A stretch of DNA of 21,208 nucleotides from Ettlia oleoabundans. Taxonomy: Eukaryota > Chlorophyta > Chlorophyceae > Chlamydomonadales. Under the pieces are notes generated by a model. The model was not told where the DNA came from and did no database searches. It saw only the letters and a program-made list of their open reading frames with translations. A program made the translations under genes and the position numbers. Positions 1 through 9,877 of the stretch are shown here, piece by piece. Location of the stretch: positions 1-21,208 of the forward strand of contig JAAMXP010001580.1 in assembly GCA_019693395.1 (NCBI GenBank), in the 5' to 3' direction. Position 1 is the first letter of the stretch, and every line of letters begins with the position of its first letter.

Positions 1-119
1 GGGGCGGCGCGGGGGGCGGGGCTGGAGAATGAGGGACCTCTCATGTTTGGGCATCGCGCCCTGCGCCAATGGCTGCTCTGCTGTGCGGTGCTGGTTTGTT
101 AGCTGCTTTCCTGCTGCAG

Positions 120-1453
120 GCGATTTTGGGTGCGCTGCTGTTCAAACACAAGCCTGAGGTGCTGCAATGCCTGGCCAACCACACCAGGCTGCCCGGAGAG
201 ACAGATGGGCAGGCAGCAGCCCGCTGGCGCGAGGTCGCGGTGAGTTGTCCCACTCTTCTGAAAAGCTTTGGCTGTAGATTTGTGCTGCGCTGTGAGTGCA
301 TGACTAACTGCAAGCTAGCCTGGTAAGAGCGGTGAGCCACCGCTAGTGCTCCTGTATGTCCTAGCATAAGCCACCTGCACTGGGCAGTCCCTGGGCATCC
401 TGTACAGTCATTTTGGTAATTTCAGTCATGGCAACCTTGCCCAGCATGCACAACCTACCTGCATGCAGATTGGTGGGAGGGTCACAAAGGAGGAGATGCA
501 GCCTTTGATCCCACTGTACCAAACCTACTGTGAGAGAATGCAGCAGCTAGGCAATGACACAGCAGATGTCCTGAGTCTGCTACAGGAGGTGCAGCAGGTA
601 AGCTCCAACTCAACACATTTTGCTGTCACTGGGATTTTATGCTGCACGCCACTTGGGCAGTCAAACAAGGCTTGCTACTGTGATTATGAAATCCTGCTGC
701 CATCCCCCGTCAGGGCCGTGCTTGCATGGTGTGCCTGATGCGCCCTGCATCGGCCATGCTCCTACCTTAAGTGCCTGCCTGCCTTGCTGTCCTGCAGCGC
801 ATGAATGAGCAGTTGTTGGCGACAGGACTAAGGTGAACCTGACAGTTCTGAGGCGATTGTAGTGCATGCTGTATGTGCTGTGTGCGGCTGCCACCACGCT
901 GCAGTCCGTTCTGCCGTGCTGTTCTTATTTGCATTGGGTCAGTTTCTCACCATCCCCACCACCACTAGCATTATCGCCCAAGCCTTCAACTGTGCATGCA
1001 TTCCGAACCTCGTATTGCGCCTCTGCAGTGCCGCTGCGCAGGAATACTTGCGCGTGTTTGATGCTGCCGCGCAGCTAAGTCAACAGTCCATAGGGGCGCT
1101 GCTCATCCCTATGGAATTCAAGTTTGCCGCAGGTGTGGCATTCAGGGGACGTCAACAGTGGGGTTGGTTTGTGCCTTTACAGCAACAATTGAGCGGCTGG
1201 GCACATCAGGATACACTTTTTCACCCCGGTTCCAAACTTACCTGCAGGCGCCCATGTGACCCCCCTTCAGAAAACTCGCATGATTGCGCAGTGCCGCCCG
1301 CTCAACATTGACGTCGCCAGCATTGTGCGGGAGGGCCTGGCTTACTATGACCTGCTGCCTAGCGACCACAGCAAGGCTACTCCGCTGGCTCTAATGCCAG
1401 CGCCACCAGCGTCAGTGTCTGCGGCATCGGCAGATCAGAAGCAGCACGAATGA
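120..1453 (+). CDS. bZIP-family paralogue, copy A (5'-partial, exons 6-10)
   Basis: This is the 3' half of a gene whose bZIP part lies left of the window. Exons by homology with copies B-D: 120-239, 469-597, 798-832, 1029-1132, 1248-1453, all with GT..AG borders and phases matching the other copies; positions 1-119 are the end of intron 5. The visible 197 residues cover the last part of the shared C-terminal region: the GALLFKHKPEVLQ helix, the PGETDGQAAARW motif, QTYCERMQQL, QEYLRVFDAAAQLSQQ and a CRPLNIDVASIVREGLAYY block, then an Ala/Ser/Pro-rich tail. It is the most diverged copy (AAAQE where the others have AG[VM]QQ; IPMEFKFAA where they have ITxxFMxTx), but all frames are open and all splice sites intact, so it looks functional. 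That the missing half encodes a bZIP is inferred from the other copies. Molecular role of this region: unknown. Confidence 0.85.
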
Positions 1454-2293
1454 GCCAGCTGCATCAATGATGGATTAACGCTTGCACTGCCGGCGTGGTA
1501 CGGGCTGGATTGACAGCAACACTGCAGAGATCATGGCAGCCATGCACCTAGTGCAGTTTCACGGGTGCTTGAACAAACCTTAGCTTGCCTAGGCAAGTGT
1601 TGTGCCTCTTCTTGGCCTGGGGAACACAGGCCTCATGCGCTGCAAGTTGCTGCCGGCTACGCAACACTGGCGTGCGGTTTGTTGTATGCACACTAGTGGG
1701 CAGCCAAACACGTTTCAACCCTTGATACTCCTCTCACGCATGTGCCGATATCAGCCACGTGCTGTAGTATTTGTAGTCCCGTTCTTCTTTGGCCAACGAA
1801 TAGTGCTAGCTTTGTTATAGCATCACCCTGACCTGTCCCTGCACCTGCCCCATGCGCACTGGAAGTGTGGTGTTGCGCCTCCATGTCTGTGCACTGCCTC
1901 AAGTAGTTTTGCCTCGTCGACATATCCTTTGACACTGAGGATGCAAGCGCAAATTTATAAGTTGCACAACGTTACTAGAGCAATCACGCAGTGAAGTGTG
2001 CACCCCAACAGGAGGTCTCAGCATCAACTACCCCTCCACAGGTAAATTGGCGAGCTCCATTGACAACAGAGGGAGGTCCAAATGCCACGCTCAATTCCGT
2101 TATGGCTCAGACGCTCTTGTTAACGCGGAACACCCCAACTGGACGCACCAGCCAACTGGACCGCACAGCTGGCATAGTACACATGTGGTGGCACTACTGG
2201 ACAAGGAGAAAACCCAATCGCTCGAATCCCCATCAGCAAGCCAATACGTTCCTGTGCTGCTAGCGGCACGTGAGCGGAGCGGAAGCGAGTAAA
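1454..2293 (+). other. Intergenic region between copies A and B
   Basis: This 840-nt stretch has no convincing gene. Its left part is the 3' flank of copy A and is alignable with the flanks of B (about 5770-5930) and C (about 10110-10210), for example the GTTGTATG..CAGCCAA block at 1681-1707. A perfect 14-bp palindrome, CTTGCCTAGGCAAG, lies at 1584-1597. I see no TGTAA or AATAAA signal after the copy A stop. The right part is the presumed promoter of copy B. Short open frames around 1991-2292 have no counterpart upstream of C or D and are not called as genes. Confidence 0.6.
2176..2203 (+). promoter_or_regulatory. Conserved upstream block of copy B
   Basis: A stretch with AGTAC and GGCACTAC elements lies about 90 nt upstream of the homologous start position. 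It aligns, with a small insertion, to the 23-bp blocks upstream of C (6344-6366) and D (10657-10679). Conservation at a similar distance in three diverged copies suggests a core-promoter, transcription-start or shared regulatory element. This is inferred from conservation only; no known factor site is recognised. Confidence 0.35.
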
Positions 2294-5200
2294 GTGCGAG
2301 AAACCCCGCCTACCGGCGGGCCCTGGCTTGACGAGCTTCAGCTGCCAGAGCTGGACATGCTTATCACAGAACAGCCTCCTGCACTAGACCCCGAAGCCTT
2401 GGTGCAGTGGCTGGGGGTGGCGGCAGACCCGCCCTCCAACGTAGGGTCGGGTGACATAACCCCACTCGGGCTGACGAGCTCGGGTGGCAACAGCAGCGGC
2501 ACAACCTCCACAAAGTCTCTTACCAAGGAAGAAGAGCGACTGGAGCGGGCCCGAGCTCAGAACCGTGCCAAGCAGACCCGATTCCGCCAGCGGCAAAAGG
2601 TGCGTAGAACTCCTGGTTGGAGCCCAAGTTGCTGAGCTTGTAGAGGCTGCCTGCGTAGGGTAATTTAGCTTTACTTCGGAGTTTCTCCTTTCATGTCTGC
2701 ATCCCTGCAGGAGCGCAAGGAGCAGCTTGCGGTACAGTACGAGGCCACTGCCGCTGACTTGGAGCGTGAGCAGCTGCTCAACGCCAGCATCAAGCTGTCG
2801 GGGGCCACTTTGGAGTGTTTGAGGGACCAGAAGGAGGCGGTGGTGCAAGTTTTGGAGGCGGCTTCCGCAGCTGACCAGCCTGTGCAGGCAAAATGCCAGG
2901 TAAGCTTCCAATTGCAAACATGGTCCTACAGGCAGGGAGTGTGAGCACCATTAGTTGCACGCTGTGCCCGTTTGTTTGCTTGCGCTGCCCATTTGTTTGC
3001 TTGCGCGCTGGCTTGCAACCTCTTGCAGCCAGACTGGTTAAAATATACTGATGGCAGCATATTGAACGGTAGTCGGGAGCGGTTGCAGCAGCGTTTCATG
3101 CCGCCTTCCCCAAAAGTTCTGAAATTGTACCCATCTGTGCATGCAGCTCCAGATGGCAGGGGATGGGGGCATCAGCAGCGCCGTCAGCAGTGCATTTCTG
3201 GCTGAGCAGTTGTGGGCAATGCCGTTCCAGCAGCGTGTGGCCATGTGCTGCCGCATGTTCTGCCAGGCAGAGCCTGGGAGTAAGGCACTTAAGAATCAGA
3301 CCGGCAAGAGCGTCACCGACAAACCTGACGGCTTTGCTCTCGGCCTGGAGTGAGTGGCAGGTTCTGCATCTCGCCGCCGTGCCTGGACATGCCCTGCGTG
3401 CGTTATGACCCCTGCCTGCTGATCTTGCTGCTATTTTACACCTGTGGATGTTCCAGCACAGTCTTGTCATTTACAGACAGCAACCCGTCTGCCCATCGAG
3501 GACTGTTATGTGTGCAGGTAGCACTCTTGATCTCAAGAACAACCTTTGGCCACTGCCTGCAGACTTCGCAAAAAGCTGGCGGGCCAGATGGTGGCACAGT
3601 ACCCAGAGATATTGAATGCCGCACTTGCGGTCTCTCCTGAAATGCTGCTTAAGGTGAACGGCTGGATACCTGCGCAGTTGGGCTCTATTTGTGGTCAAAT
3701 TGCTTGCAATGTCCTTCCTCTGTGGTAGCTGCAGACGCTTGTCTCAGCATTGCGAACTGCGCTGCGTTCTGCGGCCAAGCGTACCGACTTTGGCCCGCTG
3801 CTGCCTTCAGGAATGGGCTGCACTTGGCGAGTTGGCAGCTGAGGTAGTTCAGCTGCACGACGCCGGCAAGATCACTGAAGAAGAGGTTGAGTCGCGTATG
3901 TGCGATGGCGTGATGTACATTGTGAGTAATATGGGGGGTTTTGCCGCATGGCCGGGCTTATTGACAACTTCAGCTTAGGTTACTTGCATTTGTGCCCCAA
4001 GGGGTTCACTGCGACATTGGCTCAGTGAAGCTACAATGAATGAAGGCGAGGGCTTAGTAGTGGATCGTCGGCCTGCCGCCATGCTGCAAACTTGCAGTGA
4101 GCAGCTTTCATTGCTCTTTTGTCACACTATTCCTCTCTGTCCATGTTATTGTTGCTTGCTATTCTCAATGTTGCAGACCATCCTTGGCACCATGCTGATG
4201 AATCACAAGCCAGAGGTTCTACAGCACCTGCTGGACCACTCCAAACTGCCTGGAGAGACAGAGGAGCAGACGGCGGCCAGGTGGCGCCAGGTGGCGGTGA
4301 GTCGGCATGCAGTAAAAAAACCCGGCAGGCATTAACCTGCTGTTGCTGAGCTGAGGAATCACTGTCCAGTGCCTTCCGATTGAACTTATCAGGCAGTCCA
4401 ATTTTGCTGCAGCAGGCAATATGTGCTGTGCAGGTGTGCTTGTGCTGAAGTTACTGTTATCATGTCTGCTCACATTGTTGACCGACCATTGCTTCCAGCA
4501 TCTTTGGCCCCATTCTATTTGCAGATTGGCATGAACGTGACTGAGGAAGAGACGCGTCCCATGATCCCTATTTTCCAGACTTACTGTGAGAGGATGCAGC
4601 AGCTGAGCGCGGACACAGCTGCTGCCCTGGAGTCGCTGCAAGAAGTGCAGCAGGTGAGTGGGCCAGATATGTAGTCGCTGGCGCGGCGCTTGCTACCGAT
4701 CACCCAACTGGCTGCCGACGGCTATGTCTGTGCTGGCTGGCTACCCACCCTGACAACAGGAGTCTGGATATGTATATACAGGCATGCCTAGAGGGTGCAT
4801 TGGTGTGGATCGCTTCTCAATTTTGCGGGACACCTTAGCAGCACACCATTGGCCTGGGTGCAAGAAGTTCCATCAACGATTGGTTCCTTCCCTTGTGCAG
4901 CGTCTCAATGACCAGCTGCTGGAGGTTGGTTTGAGGTGAGACTGCTTCTGGCCAGGACCATTGTGCTCCCATGTTTTGTCGACTTGTGATTTGCGTCCGT
5001 GCCCTTTACCCCCAAACGCTTGGCGCATAATCCCTACTTCATTGCGCTGCTCTACGTGCCACATGGCTTCTGCTGTTCATGACTGCACCACGCCCTGTTC
5101 TGCTTTTACAAGGTCTGACGGCTTCATGGTTCAACTTTTCGGTGTCCTCTCGTTGCAGCGCTGGGGTGCAGCAGTATCTGCGAGTGTTTGATGCAGCGAG

Positions 5201-5627
5201 CAAGCTCAGCCAGCAAGCCAACGCTGCACTGGTCATTACAATGGAGTTCATGACTACAGCGGGTGAGATGGTGGGGTTGAAGGCGGCATATAGTTATCCA
5301 TGGTTTACCCCACCTATTGAATTTACTGCTACCATTTGTGGCTAAGAAGCTTCGGTCAGTATTTTGGCATCCCATATCGCATTTACCTACCCGCACAATT
5401 CTTCCTGCACTTGCAATGCAGGCAACAAGGTGAGCCCGCTGCAGAAGGCTCGCATGACGGCGCTGTGCCGCCCGCTGCACCCCGATGTTGTCAGCATCGT
5501 ACGGGAGGGGCTGGCTCATTATGGCCTCCTGCCTGGCGGCAGCGGCAGGGCTGCGGCACCAGTGACAGCGGCAGAGCCAGGACCTACAGCATCGACATCA
5601 GCATCAGCATCGGCAACTCAGCAGTAG
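2294..5627 (+). CDS. bZIP transcription factor with unassigned C-terminal domain, copy B
   Basis: Ten exons: 2294-2599, 2711-2899, 3147-3349, 3563-3653, 3811-3921, 4177-4296, 4525-4653, 4901-4935, 5159-5262, 5422-5627 (497 aa if counted from 2294). Residues 1-75 are Pro/Leu/Asp-rich with a PWLDELQLPELDM motif resembling an acidic-hydrophobic activation region. Residues 84-102 form a bZIP basic region with invariant Asn90 and Arg98 (NRAKQTRFR). Intron 1 falls exactly between basic region and zipper. The zipper is weak: positions expected to be Leu read L, T, E, I, L. Residues 166-470 are a mostly helical domain shared by all copies, with no family assigned, followed by an Ala/Ser/Thr tail. Oddity: codon 2294 is GTG where copies C and D have ATG. 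The first in-frame ATG is 2357, giving 476 aa with the bZIP intact; an unseen upstream exon is also possible. By the bZIP fold it should bind DNA as a dimer in the nucleus; targets unknown. Confidence 0.88.
2965..3006 (+). repeat. 21-bp tandem duplication in intron 2 of copy B
   Basis: Two adjacent 21-bp units (2965-2985 and 2986-3006) differ at a single position (G at 2970, A at 2991). They lie inside intron 2 of copy B and are absent from the matching introns of C and D, so this is a local slippage duplication. No function suggested. Confidence 0.85.
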
Positions 5628-5894
5628 CGGGCATAAGGTGGCTTACGGCTTAGGTTGGTGAGGTGCATTCCTGCCCACTATGGTGTTGGATGGAGTGTTG
5701 CGGCTACAACATGTTCAACTTGTCACGAAACGACTGTACTTGAGCCTATTTCCCTCTATGATTGTACATTGTGCTTGAACCCCTCCTAGGGTTGTGTAGG
5801 CAAACATGTTGCTCGGCGGCCTCAGGCCTGGTGTGCTGCAACTTGCCTACCTCGGTGCAAACCGGGCGGAGGGTATGTTTCGCTGTCATTGCTC

Positions 5895-5899
5895 TGTAA
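5895..5899 (+). terminator. Putative TGTAA polyadenylation signal of copy B
   Basis: TGTAA is the usual polyadenylation signal in many chlorophyte algae. This one lies 268 nt after the copy B stop codon in the duplicated 3' flank. Assigned by motif and position only. Confidence 0.4.
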
Positions 5900-6319
5900 A
5901 CAAGCACGTGTTCAACTGTTCAAATTTCTTCTGCACCCTTCCACATGCAACAACATGCTGTATTCCGTCCTGCCTTTCTCCTTTCCCATGGTGTACCATA
6001 CCATCGCCTGCTCTGCTCTTTACACCTTTCCAACATGCACACGGGGAGTGTGCTACACGTCTCTTATCTGTTCTCAGAACTCTTTTTACTATAGTTTTCA
6101 TTATGCATGACCTTTTTTGGGTTGCACGGGTCTACCTGGTGAAAGCCTTTCTGTGCTCCTTCTAACAGCAGCCATGGCAGGGCACCATTGTTCGATGTAC
6201 ACCACAAACAGCTGGTCAGTTGACATGGTTCAGAGGCGAGTGGAAGAAGGTTGAGGTTTTGGCATGCATCATTCTGTAACTGCTTGGAAATGGCGCAAAA
6301 TATTATGAGCGATTCAGCT

Positions 6320-6339
6320 GGGCAACGCACCTGTTGCCC
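6320..6339 (+). promoter_or_regulatory. Inverted repeat upstream of copy C
   Basis: GGGCAAC and GTTGCCC form a perfect 7-bp inverted repeat with a 6-nt spacer, immediately before the conserved promoter block of copy C. It could be a dimer-binding site or chance; the repeat is not kept upstream of D. Confidence 0.25.
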
Positions 6340-6343
6340 CAGT

Positions 6344-6366
6344 AGTACCCTCGGCACTACCACGCA
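6344..6366 (+). promoter_or_regulatory. Conserved 23-bp upstream block of copy C
   Basis: This block matches the copy D upstream block (10657-10679) at 20 of 23 positions, all three differences being transitions. It ends 99 nt before the ATG, against 110 nt in D. Surrounding intergenic sequence is much less conserved, so a promoter or 5'-UTR role is inferred. Confidence 0.4.
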
Positions 6367-6465
6367 ACCTCAGTAAAAACCCGGCAGGTTTATGGCGACG
6401 AATTCAACTCCCACAGCCACAATTGCACTTGCTGTTTCCGGCCCGGTTAGTGCAGAAGGAGCGGA

Positions 6466-9400
6466 ATGGACGAAGCCCCGCCGGGCGGCGGGCCCTGGAT
6501 TGACGAATTCCAGTTGCCAGAGCTGGACTTGCTTGTTGAGCAGCCTCCCGCGCTAAATCCGGACGCTCTAGCGCAGTGGCTGGGGGCGGCGGCAGGCCCG
6601 CCCGCTGCGTCGCCATCGGCTGACCCCATTCCCCTGGAGCTGACGAGTTCAGGCGGCAACAGCAGCGGCACAACCTCCACAAAGTCTCTCACCAAGGAAG
6701 AGGAGCAGCTGGAGCGGGCCAGAGCTCAGAACCGCGCCAAGCAGAGCCGCTTCCGCCAGCGGCAACGGGTGCGCAGGACATCAATTACCTGCTGGTTCGA
6801 GCCCAACTGAATGAGCTTGTTATGGCCGCCTTTGCAGGGTAATGTGGTCTTACTTTGGAGTATATGCTTCATGTTTGCATTCCTGCAGGAGCGGAAAGAG
6901 CAGCTTGCAGCGCAGTACGAGGCCACTGCCGCTGACTTGGAGCGTGAGCAGCAGCTCAACGCCAGCATGAAGCTGTCGGGCGCCACGTTGGAATGTTTGA
7001 GGAACCAGAAGGAGGCAGCGGTGCAAGTTCTGGAGGCGGCTTCCGCAGCTGACCAGCCTGTGCAGGCAAAAGGCAAGGTGAATTCTGCAGCACTTCAGTA
7101 CGGTGGTGCTGCTGGCGCTGACAAGCATGGTAAGCTCTGTTGTTACGGGCTTGTTGGTGTACCGTGTTTGCTTGCTCCCACCATCCCTTGTACTCCTGCT
7201 GCAAAGCCTCTTCAAGTCAGTTATTAATGACTGATAATTCTCTTCAGTGCTTGTTGCCAGCACCACAGATACCAGTATGCTATGCTGTCTTGCCTGATGC
7301 CCCCACATGTGTCTGCCCATTGTCCCCATCTGCAGATGCAGCTTCATAGCGCAGCGCAGGAAAGCATCACTAGTGGCGTCAGCAGCGATGAACTTGCAGG
7401 GAAGCTGTTGGCGATGCCATTCCGGGAACGGGTCAAGCTCTGCTGCGGCTTATTCCGCCAAACTGAGCCGGCACACAGGGCATTGAAGGAGCATGCTGGG
7501 GAGGACGCCAGCAGGCCCGACGGCTTCGCATTGCGTGTGGAGTGAGTAGATTTGAACCCTCTACCGCCCAGAGCGAGCTGCCACTCCATGAGAATAGAGC
7601 TAGAGAGGCCTTGCCTCTCATGTACAGTGCCTGCTATCTATCCGCACCTTTGATCTAGCCTACCTTAGCGGTGTGTGCGTTCAGGGTTCGCAAGAAGCTG
7701 GCGGGGGAGATGGTGGAAAACTACCCTGGGATGTTGAAATCTGCCCTTGCGAGAACACCAGATATGTTGAAGCAGGTGAGCCACATTTGACGGCTTTGTA
7801 GGCGTTATGGCTGCCAAATACAGCTCAAACGCATTGTCGAGTTGCTTGGTGTGCCGCATTGATGCGAGCTGTTTTGCTTACGTGCAGTGGCCAATAGTTC
7901 CGGATGTCAGCCTAGCAATGCATGGTTGGAAACCTGTACTGCATTTGGGACACTATCACTGCTTTGTGCTGCCTTGTGTCGCCTGCAGGATTGGGCTGAG
8001 CTGGGCGAACTGGCTGCAGAGGTGGTTCAGCTGCATGATGACGGCAAGATCACCGAGGAGGAGGCGGAAGAGAGAATTTGCGATGCCGTGATGTACTTTG
8101 TGAGTGTAGAATCTTCGTAAGTTGTGAAATGGGTGAGACATGAGTGCCAGGAGGCTTTTAAGCCTTTGCAGGGCTGAGGTTGTTGTGATGACTGGGCTGA
8201 TTGGGCTGAGCTGGTTCGCTGGCTAGTTGCTGCTTGTGTTTCATCCCTCGGCTGCGCGTTTCTCTTTCTGAATGCACGGGCCAGGCTGGGCCCGTTGTGT
8301 CATTGGTACTTACTATTGCTGTCTCCTCTTTACCGATAGAAGGCAGTCTGCTCAGCCCTTTGCATTGTCCTTCAATTGAACATGATACCAACATTGGTGC
8401 GCAAAAGTGCCACTGCTGCAGACGATCCTTGGCACAATACTGCTGAACCACAAGCCACAGGTTCTGCAACATCTGCTGGACTACCATAAGCTGCCTGGAG
8501 AGACGGATGAGCAGGCAGCGACCAGATGGCGTGAAGTGGCGGTGAGTTGGCAAACTGTGGTAGCAAGAGGCGAGTAGAACATCATGTTATCTGTTTATGA
8601 AGGTTGACAACCATCAAACTGCAGCAGCTGTGCACTTAAATCCTGCTGATCTCCTGGCTCTCACCAACGTCTTCCACAGCTTGTGCCATGGGTCTTGTCG
8701 CATTCCCTTTCCTTCTTGCCTCAAATGTAACTCACGACCTTTTCGTAGCTCGGGTTCTACATCATGCCGCGCTGCTATCATGCAGGCCTGGCCATTATAA
8801 TGCTTGGATTTGATATTGCACTTTCCGCATGCCTCATGCAGATAGGTATGAAGTTGACCGAGGAGCAGGTCAGGCCATTGGTTCCAGCGTTCCAGGCTTA
8901 CTGTTTGCGAATGCAGCAACTCAGCACTGACACCGCTGCTGCTCTGGAGTCCTTGCGAGAAGTGCAGCAGGTGGGCAGTACTGGTGCCTGCTGATTCCTG
9001 CCACTGCGTGCTCAGCAGTTCACTTGCTGTCGCGCTGGCTGAATGCCAGACCCGGCTATGGCTGGCCCGGCCTGAGTGCCAGCAATGTGCAACTCGCGCA
9101 GCAAGGCCTCCACTGCATCACCCATATGCATCTTGTTTGTGTTTACACAACATGCAAGCAGTGACGGCTGCCTTCACTGTTCTGCAGCGTCTCAATGAGG
9201 AGCTATTGGGGATGGGGCTCAGGTAAGAGTGTTCAATCTGCCAAACACTTACACAGGGCCACTGTTTAACTTGATGGTTGCACCTCTTATTGACGGAACT
9301 GATAGATACCTTAGTCTTCTGTTCCAGGCAGCCTCATGTGTGCACAACGCTGCGGGTCGAAAAATTGCGCAGCATGGCCACCACCAAGCATTGCCGTGCA

Positions 9401-9877
9401 GTGTGCAGTCCTGTGGGGTGCAACTATCCAACACGTGCCTGCGCTTTCCACCGCTTTCCCTCCTTTGCTGTCTGCAGCGCTGGGGTGCAGCAGTACCTGC
9501 AGCTGTTTGATGCTGCGGGACAGCTGAGCCATCATTCAAGTGCTGCGGTGCTCATCACTTTGGACTTCATGAGCACGACGGGTGCGTGGGTGGACTGTTG
9601 CGCATGATCCCTGTGCGGCTTTCTGCGGGCATTTGTTATGGTCTGGCTTCTGGTGGCTGTGTTTTGCAGCAACGCACATGAGGAAAATCATGACTTCACA
9701 GTTTCTTCCGCCTGTTGCTCCACTGGCGACACCCGCCATGCAGGCAACAGGATCACCCAACTGCAGAAGGCAAGGATGATGGCGTTGTGCCGCCCACTTC
9801 ACCCAAACATCGTCAGCATTGTGCGGGAGGCCCTGGCTCACTATGACCTGCTGGCTAGCAGCAATGCGGGGCTGTGA
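6466..9877 (+). CDS. bZIP transcription factor with unassigned C-terminal domain, copy C
   Basis: Ten exons: 6466-6768, 6889-7077, 7336-7541, 7685-7775, 7989-8099, 8422-8541, 8842-8970, 9188-9222, 9478-9581, 9744-9877 (473 aa). It starts at an ATG in good context, with MDEAPPGGGPW matching the copy D start. Order: Pro-rich acidic N-terminus with WIDEFQLPELDLL (1-75), Ser/Thr linker, bZIP basic region (Asn89, Arg97, NRAKQSRFR), degenerate zipper (102-150), then the shared C-terminal region (about 165-465) with VRKKLAGEMV, LHDDGKITEEEAEE, LPGETDEQAATRW and CRPLHPNIVSIVREALAHY. Exon 3 has two acceptors six bases apart (exon from 7336 or 7342), adding or dropping Met-Gln. The tail is only about 7 residues past the last conserved block; the +1 frame continues as a Pro/Ala-rich tail to 10032, suggesting a one-base frameshift near 9870. 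Presumed nuclear regulator; partners and targets unknown. Confidence 0.9.

Larger units (their letters stand above)
5628..6465 (+). other. Intergenic region between copies B and C
   Basis: This 838-nt stretch has no convincing gene. The left part is the copy B 3' flank, alignable to the flank of copy A. The right part is the copy C promoter region with an inverted repeat (6320-6339) and the conserved block at 6344-6366. Open frames such as 5806-6165 are low-complexity, have no intact counterpart in the other intergenic regions, and are not called. Confidence 0.6.

Noticed and set aside
1..24. G-rich window start as a possible G-quadruplex or promoter
   Set aside because: It lies in intron 5 of copy A by homology and is cut by the window edge; only three clear long G runs with uneven loops are seen.
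1991..2292. Overlapping plus-strand open frames upstream of copy B, possibly an N-terminal exon
   Set aside because: They end in stops before the bZIP frame, start at non-ATG codons or without context, and have no counterpart upstream of C or D. A spliced upstream exon is still possible but not supported.
5806..6165. A 119-codon open frame after copy B
   Set aside because: Cys- and Phe-rich low-information translation within the duplicated 3' flank; the aligned regions after A and C do not keep the frame.
8199..8214. A 16-bp copy of the start of exon 5 inside intron 5 of copy C
   Set aside because: The match (to 7989-8004) does not extend, lacks an acceptor, and the segment is rich in GGCTG words, so chance or tiny slippage is enough.
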